Assembly: GCA_022750295.1 (NCBI GenBank)
Contig: JAKIVZ010000002.1
Span: 1-64,000 of the forward strand
Length of the DNA stretch: 64,000 nucleotides
Direction of reading: 5' to 3'
Source: Candidatus Lutacidiplasma silvani
GTDB lineage: Archaea; Thermoplasmatota; Thermoplasmata; Lutacidiplasmatales; UBA184
Shown here: one piece after another, positions 8,361-16,697 of the stretch
Numbering within the stretch: position 1 is the stretch's first letter
How the letters are laid out: every line of letters begins with the position of its first letter
Position numbers and translations under genes: made by a program
The notes under the pieces: model-generated
Seen by the model: only the letters and a program-made list of their open reading frames with translations
Told to the model about the DNA's origin: nothing
Database searches by the model: none

Positions 8361-8756
8361 ATGCCCTTCCCCAAGGCCCCGACCGCTCCCCCCGAACCCG
8401 AACCCCCGGGCATCGGCGACCAGCCCCATCTGATTGACCGGATCGCCGGCGAGCTCGACCTCCTCGCCCGGAACGTCGACATCGTCGAGCGGCTCGCCGG
8501 GAACCCGCCAATGGGGATCATCCGCCTGAGCGAGGCGATGCACCTGCCGATCCACAAGGTTCGCTACTCCCTGCACCTGCTCGAGCGCGAAGGGGTCATC
8601 CAACCGTCCGCGGACGGGGCCGTCGTCACCGACCGCGCCAAGGAGTACTTCGCGGCCCTTGATTCGTCCCTGAATCGGATGACCGCGACCATTCAGCACC
8701 TCCAGGAGCGGGCGACGGAGTACAAAGGACGCTCCGCGGCCCGGAAAGGCTATTAG
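8361..8756 (+). CDS. Winged helix-turn-helix transcriptional regulator
   Basis: A 131-residue basic-tailed protein. After a Pro-rich N-terminus, residues about 25-95 read as a winged helix: helices DRIAGELDLLARNVDIVERLA and IIRLSEAMHLPIHKVRYSLHLLEREGVI, then the wing IQPSADGAVVTDRAKEY. A C-terminal helix (about 98-125) could mediate dimerisation. It likely binds DNA and may control the divergent envelope gene, from which it is separated by 119 bases; this is inference from position. The start fits a TATA-like TTGAAGTAA about 33 bases upstream. Confidence 0.75.
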   Translation: MPFPKAPTAPPEPEPPGIGDQPHLIDRIAGELDLLARNVDIVERLAGNPPMGIIRLSEAMHLPIHKVRYSLHLLEREGVIQPSADGAVVTDRAKEYFAALDSSLNRMTATIQHLQERATEYKGRSAARKGY

Positions 8757-8782
8757 AGCCGCCCCACGTCGGCGCCGCCGGT

Positions 8783-8887
8783 GCCGCCGTAGCTCAGCGG
8801 TAGAGCGATCGGCTGTTAACCGAAAGGTCAGCGGTTCGAACGGGCGTCCGGCTCGTCCGGGGCGCCCCGGAACTCCGCTCGGCGGCG
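8783..8887 (+). tRNA. tRNA-Asn (GUU) interrupted in the T-loop
   Basis: The acceptor strands GCCGCCG (8783-8789) and CGGCGGC (8880-8886) pair perfectly, with discriminator G at 8887. The D-arm, the anticodon GTT at 8815-8817 and a five-base variable loop are normal. The T-stem AGCGG (8830-8834) pairs with CCGCT (8875-8879), but the loop between them is 40 bases instead of 7. Removing 33 bases (8841-8873) restores a normal TTCGAAT loop, placing the intron at position 59/60. The insert contains GGGCG (8842-8846) pairing with CGCCC (8863-8867), as expected for a structure cut by the archaeal splicing endonuclease. Exact splice sites are inferred, and the A-A at the base of the anticodon stem is unpaired. 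Confidence 0.85.
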
Positions 8888-8917
8888 CCTCCCTCGCCTT
8901 TTCTGAGCCGCTTCCGC

Positions 8918-8991
8918 GGGCCCGTAGCTTAGCGGACTAGAGCGTCCGGCTCATAACCGGTCGATCGACGGTTCGAATCCGTCCGGGCCCA
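8918..8991 (+). tRNA. tRNA with CAU anticodon, probably tRNA-Ile2
   Basis: A complete cloverleaf: acceptor GGGCCCG (8918-8924) with CGGGCCC (8984-8990), discriminator A at 8991, anticodon CAT at 8952-8954, T-arm GACGG-TTCGAAT-CCGTC (8967-8983). No CCA is encoded and there is no intron. Acceptor and D-arm resemble haloarchaeal tRNA-Ile2, whose C34 is changed to agmatidine to read AUA; elongator tRNA-Met cannot be excluded. It lies 30 bases after tRNA-Asn on the same strand. Confidence 0.9.
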
Positions 8992-9107
8992 GTCCCGCCG
9001 CGACAACGAACCGATTGGACGTTCCGCGGGTCAGTCCTTCCACCGACTGGGCTCGGGGCGAGTCGGTCGGGTGAGGGTCACGTGGCGGGAGAGGTGAGCC
9101 CGGGAGT

Positions 9108-9662
9108 TCAGCGACGGATTGCCGCGCTTCCGGCTTGGGCTCCGGCATCGCGGCTCCCGGGGGTGGGAGTCGGCGGGCCAGAGGAACCGGCCGAGTTCTT
9201 TCGGAGGTCGCGGGCGACCGACTCCCCGAGGGGGGTGAGAGTGTACACCATGAGACGGCGGGGTCGACCGGTCACGTGGCGCCGGTCACTCACGAGCACA
9301 CCAGCGGCCGTCAAGCGACCAACCACCCGGGCGACGGTTCCCTGCCGGAGCCCGAGCGCGCGGCCAATCCCTTCCTGAGTGAACTCCGGGTCCGCAACCT
9401 CGTGGGGCGCGAGGCGTCCCTGAGCGTAGAGCTGAAGTATGACGCGACCGGCCATGGTCGCCCCTTCGGACACGTTCTTAGAAGGTGGCGGCCCCGGCCC
9501 TGGGCCGGTCGGATGGGGCGTTGGAACTGGAATCGTGACCGGCGTCGGTTCTGCCGCCGGAGGTGTCGTGCGTTCCATACGGGTCCGCCGGTAAAGCGCG
9601 TGACCTGCCCAACCGACGACTCCGCCCGTCGCGGCCGCCACCACGAGCTCGAGGACCGTCAC
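9108..9662 (-). CDS. Membrane-anchored winged-helix protein
   Basis: A 184-residue protein with an N-terminal membrane helix (residues about 3-22, LELVVAAATGGVVGWAGHAL), a basic and Pro-rich linker (about 24-66), then a MarR-like winged helix at about 70-150: helices VILQLYAQGRL, TQEGIGRALGLRQGTVARVVGRL, and a wing around VSDRRHVTGRPRRLMVYTLTP. A DNA-binding domain tethered to the inner face of the membrane suggests a one-component sensor-regulator. It lies 37 bases downstream of the large repeat surface protein on the same strand and probably shares its mRNA. Initiation at the internal ATG (MAGRVI) would give a soluble regulator, which should be kept in mind. Confidence 0.7.
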   Translation of the reverse strand: MTVLELVVAAATGGVVGWAGHALYRRTRMERTTPPAAEPTPVTIPVPTPHPTGPGPGPPPSKNVSEGATMAGRVILQLYAQGRLAPHEVADPEFTQEGIGRALGLRQGTVARVVGRLTAAGVLVSDRRHVTGRPRRLMVYTLTPLGESVARDLRKNSAGSSGPPTPTPGSRDAGAQAGSAAIRR

Positions 9663-9699
9663 GCGCGCGGGGTCCTGCGTCGCGCCGTTCGGATCGGAC

Positions 9700-12600
9700 T
9701 CACGGTTTCGGGGTCGTGCCCAGCTCGGATCCGGGTTCGGTCAGTTCGCGAACCCATGCGGTGCCCTCGCGACGTGCGGCGCGGCTCCTCCACGTCGCGA
9801 CGACGACGCCGAACGCGATAGCTGCGAGGAGCAGCGCGCCAACGAGCTCCGCGAGGACTCCGGAAATTGCGCCCCCACCTCCTGGCCCGCCCGGGGGAGC
9901 CGGGGCGCTGAACCGAACCGTCGGCGAACTCCCCAGTAACTTGCCGGCGATCGTGAATGTCGGGGAGGAGAGATTCGCCCCGTACCCGCCGGCGCGCACG
10001 CTCAAGGCGTACGTGCCATTCGGCAAGTCGAAGATCAGCGCGTTGCCGTTCGTGGAGTAGGTGGTGTTGAACCCAGTGCTCGCGTCCGTCACGAGAATGC
10101 TCCAGGTCGTGCCGTTCGGGAGGCCGAACTCGACGACGATGACCGGATACGACTGCGGGGTGAACACGACCGCCACAGAACGGTTGCTCCCCGTGACGAC
10201 GACGAATCCGGAGTCGTTGGTCGTGAAGCCGGCGACGGGGAGGACCAGGTATCCGAACGTCCCGTTCGTCTCGAGAAGGGTCACGTTCGGGCCGAGCGAA
10301 CTGTCGAGCTGGCTCCCAATCGACACGGCCCACCCGGTCCCTAGGGGAAGACCCGTTTCGACGAAGGAGACGGCGTAGAGGTCGGTTGAGACGAATTCGA
10401 CATCCACCGCCGGAGGCGCCGAGCCGTTGACTGACACTGTCCCGCTTGAATCGGCGATTCGGTATCCGACCACCGGCGGCACTCCGTACGGGAACGACCC
10501 GTTCGGCTCGGAAAACACGATCGACGGTGCCGTCGCCGTCAATGTCGAACCCAAGCTCACGGTCCACGGAGTCCCGGTTCCAAGGCCAGACTCGAGGAAG
10601 GTGACTGCATAGAACCCGGCGGCGAGAGTAAAATTGACCTCGACGTACACTGGGGCGCCGGCCACCGTCACGGTTCCCGATGCCGGGCTCGGATCGTACC
10701 CGAACGCCCCACCCGTAGTGAAGGCGTACGTGCCGTTCAGCTCGGGGGCGACAATGGTCGAACCCCTGGTCTCGATCCCGGCTCCACCGACTCCGATGCT
10801 CCAGTCGGTCCCGTCAGGAAGACCGTTCGCCCGGAAGGTGAGATTGTGGAATCCACCCACGAGGGAGAAGCGAACCTCAACCGACTCGGCAGCCCCGTTG
10901 ATCTGCACAGAGCCGTTGGCCGGAGTGGCGACATACTCCGACCGGCCGTATTCCAAAATCGGGGAAACTTGGAACTGGTAGGAGCCGTTCGGCTCGGACC
11001 AGGTCACGGACGGCGTCGTCGAGTCTTGCGACGCGGGGCCGGAGGCTCCGGCGAGCGTCACGCTCCAGGACGTCCCGTTGACGAGCCCGCTCTCTTGGAA
11101 CGTCAGGGCGTACGCCACCGTGACGGTCCATTGAACCGAGACCGTCACTGCGCTCCCATTCACGGTCACGGTCTGGTTCGTCGTGCTTGCCGTGTATCCG
11201 CTGATCTGGACGATGACGAACGGATAGGTCCCATTCGATTCATCGAGGACGATCGAGGGGGTGTCGGACCAGTTGGAGACTTCGCCGATGTCCACGCCCC
11301 ACAGCGTCCCGTTGGGGAGCCCCATCTCGGTGAAGGTTACCGGGTAGAATCCTACCCAAACCCAGCTGATGTCGATCGTCGCGGAGACGTTCCGGATGAC
11401 GATGGTACCGCTGCCGTTGACGGCGTACCAGCCGACCGGAGCGTCGGTCGCATAGAAGTAGGTCCCGGGATAGACATCGGCCTCGAAGTTCTCGGGCGCA
11501 AAGTCGCTTCCGCCGAACCCGTCTGTCGAGTTGTTCATATCGTAGCCCCAGCGGGTCCCGTTTGGAAGTCCGGATTCGTCCAGTGAAATCGTGTAGACGC
11601 CCCCGCCACCGCCGGTCGAGGAGCGAGTCCAGTACAGGGTCAGGTTGACCGACTTGCCCACGACCGTCACATTTCCCGAGCCCGGCGAGCTTGTCCAGCC
11701 CGATAGGCCGGTCGTCGCCGAGAATGGATAGGTCCCGTTGATTTCCTCGAACTGAAGGACTGCGCCGGTCGAGCCTTCGCTGAACCCCCCGAGCGACGCC
11801 CACCAAGGGTCCCCCGAAGGGAAGCCGGTTTCGTTGAACCGGACGACGTAGACGCTCCCGGTGGCGAACGTGACGTTGACGCGGCCGGGTCCGGCGCCGA
11901 GGTTGGTGACGTACCCTTGGAGGGGACTCGGCGCCTCGCCGGCGGCGGGGAAGATGGTGAATGAGTAGTTGTAGCTGGCCTGGTGGGACCCGGCGTCGAC
12001 CCCAAAAACGAACGATGTGCCGGTAATCGCCTCGGTCACGCCGTCAGCCGTGAATCCCTCGGGAAAGAGCGTCACGTTCCACGACGTTCCCCGGGGTAGT
12101 CCCGTCTCCGAGAAGGTCACATTGGCGTCCGGCCGTAGCTCACCGAAGGTGAAGCAGCCGAAGGTCACATTCGCGCTATTCGTCAGGCAGACGTCCCCGT
12201 TCGTCGGGTCGTAGGCGATTCCCGAGGGATCGTAGGGGATTTCGTCGACCGCCCGCTGCTCCGAGGTGTTGATCACTACGGTGCTGAAACCGGCCGTGAC
12301 CCAAATCAGCTGGTTAGCGCTGTCGTAGGCGACCCCCTGTAAGTCCGGGGCGAACCCCGTCGTCGCGATCGGAACGGTCGCATTGAGGGTGGCGGAGGCG
12401 GCGGCGATGACGCTGACGTTGTCGGACCCCTCGTTGGCGACGTAGACGGTATCCGTCGCGTTGTCGACGGCGAGGCCGTCGGGTGCTGAACCGACCGAGA
12501 CGTTCCCGAGGGGGTTCCCCGAGGACCCGTTCAGGACGCTGACTTGGTTGGAAGTCCGGTCCGATACGAACACCCGGTTCGAAGCTCCGTCGTACGCCAC

Positions 12601-13329
12601 TCCAATCGGACCATCACCCACGGATACATTCGCGAGGACGGCGTGGGAGGTCGCGTCAATCACGCTCGTCTGGTTCGTCCCGTTCGAGGCAACGAACACC
12701 CGCGCCTGACCAGGATTGACCGCGATACCGAGCGGCTCACTCGGCACTGGGATGTTCGCGACCACGGCCTGAGTTGTGCCGTTGATCACGGTGACGTTGC
12801 TCGAGCCGAAGTTGGTGACCCACACCTGGTCGGTGGAGCTGTCCACGGCGACCCCGAATGGGTCGATGCCCACCGCGATCACCGCGGTGGCGGTCGTCGA
12901 TCCTGCTGGGATCTCGTCCACGCTCGAAGGCGGGGCGGCGACGTAGAATGCCTGGTCCCATGGCGCGTAGGCAAGCCAACCGACACCTGAGGCGTAGGCG
13001 TACCCCGCTCCTCGGTTTGCGACGAGACTCGCCACTTTGGTCTGGTGCTCGAGGAGTTGCGCGACGTCTGGTTGTGCCGCCCAGCCGATGGCAGGCTCCG
13101 GCTCGCCGCGAGGTGCCGGAAAGTCCGTTCCCAACTCGGTAGCCCGCGCCACCTGGTCACGGGCCGTACCCGCGAGCGAAGGGATGGGGGCGGGATTCCC
13201 CCCTCCCCTGGGCGAGCCGACGGTCAAGGTTGGGAGGACCGCAATGAGTAGCACTACCAGCAGGGTCGCGGCCGTCAAGCCTCGCCAAACTGGAAAGCTC
13301 GGATCACCTAGGCGCCGATATCGAGACAT
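9700..13329 (-). CDS. Giant surface protein: YVTN propeller plus nine ESGLP-type repeats
   Basis: A 1209-residue exported protein. A signal peptide (about LTAATLLVVLLIAVLPTLTVG) precedes a region of about 110 residues, then a beta-propeller of six or so YVTN/NHL-like blades (pattern V-x-V-x-x-x-P-x-G-[IV]-A-[VY]-[DN]). Nine consecutive immunoglobulin-like units of about 80 residues follow, each opening with a variant of F-x-E-[ST]-G-L-P-x-G-T-x-W and containing a second hallmark, E-x-N-G-[ST]-Y. The protein ends with a Gly/Pro linker, a membrane helix (about VLAELVGALLLAAIAFGVVVAT) and a charged tail. N-x-S/T sequons are dense. Probable role: glycosylated cell-surface or adhesion layer. The ATG at 13329 lies 28 bases from a good TATA box. 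Confidence 0.88.
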   Translation of the reverse strand: MSRYRRLGDPSFPVWRGLTAATLLVVLLIAVLPTLTVGSPRGGGNPAPIPSLAGTARDQVARATELGTDFPAPRGEPEPAIGWAAQPDVAQLLEHQTKVASLVANRGAGYAYASGVGWLAYAPWDQAFYVAAPPSSVDEIPAGSTTATAVIAVGIDPFGVAVDSSTDQVWVTNFGSSNVTVINGTTQAVVANIPVPSEPLGIAVNPGQARVFVASNGTNQTSVIDATSHAVLANVSVGDGPIGVAYDGASNRVFVSDRTSNQVSVLNGSSGNPLGNVSVGSAPDGLAVDNATDTVYVANEGSDNVSVIAAASATLNATVPIATTGFAPDLQGVAYDSANQLIWVTAGFSTVVINTSEQRAVDEIPYDPSGIAYDPTNGDVCLTNSANVTFGCFTFGELRPDANVTFSETGLPRGTSWNVTLFPEGFTADGVTEAITGTSFVFGVDAGSHQASYNYSFTIFPAAGEAPSPLQGYVTNLGAGPGRVNVTFATGSVYVVRFNETGFPSGDPWWASLGGFSEGSTGAVLQFEEINGTYPFSATTGLSGWTSSPGSGNVTVVGKSVNLTLYWTRSSTGGGGGVYTISLDESGLPNGTRWGYDMNNSTDGFGGSDFAPENFEADVYPGTYFYATDAPVGWYAVNGSGTIVIRNVSATIDISWVWVGFYPVTFTEMGLPNGTLWGVDIGEVSNWSDTPSIVLDESNGTYPFVIVQISGYTASTTNQTVTVNGSAVTVSVQWTVTVAYALTFQESGLVNGTSWSVTLAGASGPASQDSTTPSVTWSEPNGSYQFQVSPILEYGRSEYVATPANGSVQINGAAESVEVRFSLVGGFHNLTFRANGLPDGTDWSIGVGGAGIETRGSTIVAPELNGTYAFTTGGAFGYDPSPASGTVTVAGAPVYVEVNFTLAAGFYAVTFLESGLGTGTPWTVSLGSTLTATAPSIVFSEPNGSFPYGVPPVVGYRIADSSGTVSVNGSAPPAVDVEFVSTDLYAVSFVETGLPLGTGWAVSIGSQLDSSLGPNVTLLETNGTFGYLVLPVAGFTTNDSGFVVVTGSNRSVAVVFTPQSYPVIVVEFGLPNGTTWSILVTDASTGFNTTYSTNGNALIFDLPNGTYALSVRAGGYGANLSSPTFTIAGKLLGSSPTVRFSAPAPPGGPGGGGAISGVLAELVGALLLAAIAFGVVVATWRSRAARREGTAWVRELTEPGSELGTTPKP

Positions 13330-13354
13330 GTCAAGCGTTCGGGGCCTTCCGCGC

Positions 13355-13362
13355 TATATGAA
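13355..13362 (-). promoter_or_regulatory. TATA box of the giant surface protein gene
   Basis: TTCATATA on the minus strand, centred about 29 bases before the ATG at 13329, typical for leaderless transcription. The 228 bases up to 13557 separate two divergent surface-protein genes and contain further AT-rich patches (AATATAC near 13372, AAAATATT near 13384), which could serve either direction. Confidence 0.55.
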
Positions 13363-13557
13363 CCCTCGGCGAATATACGGCCAAAATATTCCACGTGCCC
13401 TCGATGAGCGACTTACCTCCGTCCAGCGCGGAACCATGCGGGGAGGTCCCGATGTCCAGTCAGCTATTCCCGTTAGGGGTTGCGACCAGTCCCAGGGCCG
13501 GACCGGCCCCCCCCGGGTCGGGGGAGGGCTAATTTCCGTGGTTCGCTTCCGCGGAGT

Positions 13558-15735
13558 GTGTCGGTCTGGGGCTCCCGGGGCGTGCCATGGTCGCTCGTCG
13601 TGTTCGGCGGCTTAGTGCTAATCCTGCTCCTCCCGACCTCCGCAATCCCTCACGGCGCAGGCGGAGCGCTTCCACTACCCACCGCGGGATCTAGCGCAGG
13701 TCCGTCCGCTCGCGAATCAGGCGCCGCGGAGACCGAAGCGCGGGCCCATGGGGTTGGGCTATCTCCGCCGAACACTCGACACCGTGTCTCGGGGGGCGAA
13801 CCTCTGAGCCAAGCGCCCCAATTCCCCCCGCACCCCTCCATCGTGAACCCCCTCCAGTATTACACACGGGAACCGGCCCCGACGGGAATCGCCGACTTCG
13901 GCGTCACGGGGCCCTCCCCGGGGGCAAGCGCCTACGAATACTCCACGCCGAGCTTCCAAGGACAAGCGGTCGTCCGGTCGCTCTCGGTCTCGATCAGCGG
14001 CACGTCGTCGAAGGTGACCGCGTTCGAGTTGAACGAAGTGGTGGTGTTCGAACGGAATGGTACGAACTATTCGTATTGGATCCAGAACGGGCTCCATTTG
14101 GACGCGGCGTCCGACGAATTCACGATCGGGGGGGCGTACGTTTGGAACTTCTCGTCCCCCGGAGCGACGCTGGGCACCGGCGAGCTGACGGGGAACTCCG
14201 GCTCGGTCCTTTCGGGCGACACCTACTACGACATTCCCGGTTGCGGGCCGACGTACGCCGGGCAGTGCACCACGTTCAGCCTGCCCGCCACCCTCACCGG
14301 CCGCGTGGTGACCGCCACGAGCGCCGGGGTCCCCTACGTCGCGTATCAGTATGACCTCGGCTCGGGTTGGGTCACGTTCGATAACGTGTCGTTCTCTCAC
14401 CTGGCCAACGCCACCGACGCGGGATTCCGGGTGGACGGGTTCGAGACGACCCCGCGCGCGTCGGACCTTTACTACGACGCCGAGTGGGTCTGGGTCGGCG
14501 CGGGCGGCGGCTCAGCGAGCACGGACGAGGGGTCCGACATCAACCTCACCCTCTCGTGGTGGAACGGGCACAACTACCAGGCGGTCCCGACTGCGTGGAA
14601 TTTCGGCAGCAACACGGGGGAGACGTCGTCCAACGTGACGGACGTCGCGGCCGACCCTCTCGGGGGCTACCTTACAAGCGGTGCCGGAACGCTCGGCCTC
14701 CTGTACAATCTCACGAGCGTGGGATTCCTGAACCTGTCGGTTCCCACGCGGAGTCCGGCCACGGTCCTGGTGGACGGGCTCGCGACATCGTTCCGTGCCG
14801 GCTGGGCGAACCTCACCCTCCCGGTCGGCGCGCACTCGCTCTACTTGCAGAACTTCACGAACGCCTCGGACTCGTTCGACATCGTCGCGGGCGCGACCAC
14901 CGAGGTCAATCTCTCGGGGGCGGGCGAATTGACCGTGAACGAAAGCGGCCTCCCGACGGGGACCCCGTGGGGGATCGACGTCAACGGTTCCGCTCTCACG
15001 ACCAATGGAACGGCGCTGGCGGTCCATCTCGCGAACGGAACCTACCCGGTGACCTACGCGGCGGTCCCGGGGTACTCCCATGTCGGCTCGAGCCCGGCGA
15101 GCGTTACGCTCCCCGGAACGTCCCAGATCCCTCTCCTCTTCGTGCCGTTCACGTTCGCCGTCCCCGTCACGGAGTCCGGCCTGCCGTCCGGCACTTCCTG
15201 GTGGGTCATCGCGAGCGGGAGCACGGCCACGGGGACCGGGGCGTCGCTGCAGGTGATGGCCCCGAACGGATCGACGCCGTACGAGGTCGGGTCCCTCTAC
15301 GAATTCGTCGCGAGCCCCCGGGCCGGGACGATCGTGGTGGTGGCGGGGGCGGCCTCTCCCGTGACGGTGGCGTTCTCGTACCGGCCGACGTTCATCGCGG
15401 GAACGGTCGTTCCCGCCGACGCCAATGTTTCGATCGAAGGCGTGGCCCAGGCAGTGGCCGACGGGAGTTTCAACGATTCGGTCCTCCCGGGTTCTTACGC
15501 CCTCGTCGCGAGCGCCCGAGGATACGCGACCCAGCAGGTCACGGTCGGGGCCACCGCCGGAAACGTCACGTGGGCGAATCTGACCCTCGTGGCCAATCAA
15601 TCCACCGCCCCCCACCCGGCCCCTTCGGCCTCCGGAGGGGGCGGGATCCCCGCGCTCACCGCCGTCCTGGTCGTGGCGGTGGTTGCGGCCGTCGCAATCG
15701 GGGCCGTGATCGTGTTGGCCCGCCGACGGCGCTAG
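13558..15735 (+). CDS. Thermopsin-family (peptidase A5) surface protein with repeat domains
   Basis: About 725 residues. After a signal peptide (SLVVFGGLVLILLLPTSA) and a variable region comes a thermopsin-like domain, recognised from L-Q-Y-Y-T-R-E-P-A-P-x-G-I-A-D-F-G and the later segments around WIQNGLHLD and VWNFSS. Thermopsins are acid proteases secreted by acidophilic archaea; whether this one is catalytic cannot be judged. Two ESGLP repeats follow (ESGLPTGTPW and ESGLPSGTSW), then a carboxypeptidase-regulatory-like segment (FIAGTVVPADANVSIEG), a linker, a membrane helix and a basic end. The frame is open back to 13480, but those residues look non-coding; the GTG at 13558 directly before the signal peptide is preferred. 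Confidence 0.83.
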   Translation: MSVWGSRGVPWSLVVFGGLVLILLLPTSAIPHGAGGALPLPTAGSSAGPSARESGAAETEARAHGVGLSPPNTRHRVSGGEPLSQAPQFPPHPSIVNPLQYYTREPAPTGIADFGVTGPSPGASAYEYSTPSFQGQAVVRSLSVSISGTSSKVTAFELNEVVVFERNGTNYSYWIQNGLHLDAASDEFTIGGAYVWNFSSPGATLGTGELTGNSGSVLSGDTYYDIPGCGPTYAGQCTTFSLPATLTGRVVTATSAGVPYVAYQYDLGSGWVTFDNVSFSHLANATDAGFRVDGFETTPRASDLYYDAEWVWVGAGGGSASTDEGSDINLTLSWWNGHNYQAVPTAWNFGSNTGETSSNVTDVAADPLGGYLTSGAGTLGLLYNLTSVGFLNLSVPTRSPATVLVDGLATSFRAGWANLTLPVGAHSLYLQNFTNASDSFDIVAGATTEVNLSGAGELTVNESGLPTGTPWGIDVNGSALTTNGTALAVHLANGTYPVTYAAVPGYSHVGSSPASVTLPGTSQIPLLFVPFTFAVPVTESGLPSGTSWWVIASGSTATGTGASLQVMAPNGSTPYEVGSLYEFVASPRAGTIVVVAGAASPVTVAFSYRPTFIAGTVVPADANVSIEGVAQAVADGSFNDSVLPGSYALVASARGYATQQVTVGATAGNVTWANLTLVANQSTAPHPAPSASGGGGIPALTAVLVVAVVAAVAIGAVIVLARRRR

Positions 15736-15767
15736 GGTCCGCCCGAGAGCCGCCCCGTCGTCCGCGC

Positions 15768-16610
15768 CTACGCGGCGGGGCCCGGGAGACTCTCGACGAA
15801 CTCCGACAGCGCGGCGTCGAACGCGTCCGGTCGGGAGAGGTTGAGGAGGTGGTCCGCCCCGGGGACCAGTTGCACGGTGGCGCCCGGGATCCCTCGGGCG
15901 AGGAAGTTGGAGGTGTGCGGGATCACGGGGTTGTCCCGGTCCCCGACGAGGATTCGCGTGGGGACCCGAACCTCGCGAAGTCGCCCGGCGGCCGGCTCTC
16001 CCTCGGGGGTATCGAACCGAGCCGAGCGGTCCGTGAACACCTCCTCCGGATTCTCGCGGACCATCCGCTCGAACAGCTCGCGGGCGCGACCCGTGATCGC
16101 CGAGGCCCACAACTGCCGGACCTGCTCGGTGGCGTCCGCCAGGTTTCCCGCCGCCCAGGCGTCGGCGGCCGCCTTGGAGAGCCGCTCGTCCCGCTCGAAC
16201 GTCGCCTTCCCGGCCGGGACGTGGTCGTAGTCCATCCCCGAATACCCGGGGGCGACGAGCAGCAGGGCTCCCACCTTCTCGGGATGCGCGAGGGCGAGGT
16301 CGAGCGAGATCCTTCCGCCCATGCTCGGACCGACGATCAGGGGTCGGTTGACCTGGAGGTGGTCGAGCAAGGCCAGGAGGTCCCGCACGGAGGAATACTC
16401 CGACGTCGCCGGGGTCGAGCCGCCGTACCCGCGGAGATCGTAGCGAACGACATGGTGGTCGCGGGCGAGCCGGGGAAACTCGCGATCCCACATCCGGCGG
16501 TCCGCGATCCCCTCGTGGAGGAGGACGATCGTCCGGCCGCTGCCGGCCACCTCGTAGGAAATCGCTCCACCGAGAACCGAGAGAGTCTTCGAGCCAACCG
16601 CGTCGGTCAT
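15768..16610 (-). CDS. Alpha/beta-fold hydrolase
   Basis: A 280-residue alpha/beta hydrolase. The catalytic triad is visible: nucleophile S96 in GPSMGG, an acid D224 or D226 in LVGDRDNP, and H254 in GADHLLNL. The HEGIADRRMW segment near 32-41 supplies the oxyanion-hole region in the position of the usual HG motif. The fold and lid (about 125-190) resemble small esterases and 3-oxoadipate enol-lactonase-like enzymes; the substrate is not predictable. Soluble, no signal peptide. It stands alone between a surface-protein gene and an aminopeptidase gene. Confidence 0.88.
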   Translation of the reverse strand: MTDAVGSKTLSVLGGAISYEVAGSGRTIVLLHEGIADRRMWDREFPRLARDHHVVRYDLRGYGGSTPATSEYSSVRDLLALLDHLQVNRPLIVGPSMGGRISLDLALAHPEKVGALLLVAPGYSGMDYDHVPAGKATFERDERLSKAAADAWAAGNLADATEQVRQLWASAITGRARELFERMVRENPEEVFTDRSARFDTPEGEPAAGRLREVRVPTRILVGDRDNPVIPHTSNFLARGIPGATVQLVPGADHLLNLSRPDAFDAALSEFVESLPGPAA

Positions 16611-16697
16611 CGATGGGCGAGCCGCTCCTCCCCTGATAAACGGGCTAGGAGGGGCTGAAACGGCTCGCGCCTGAGGGGGGACCCCGATGGGGCCGGA

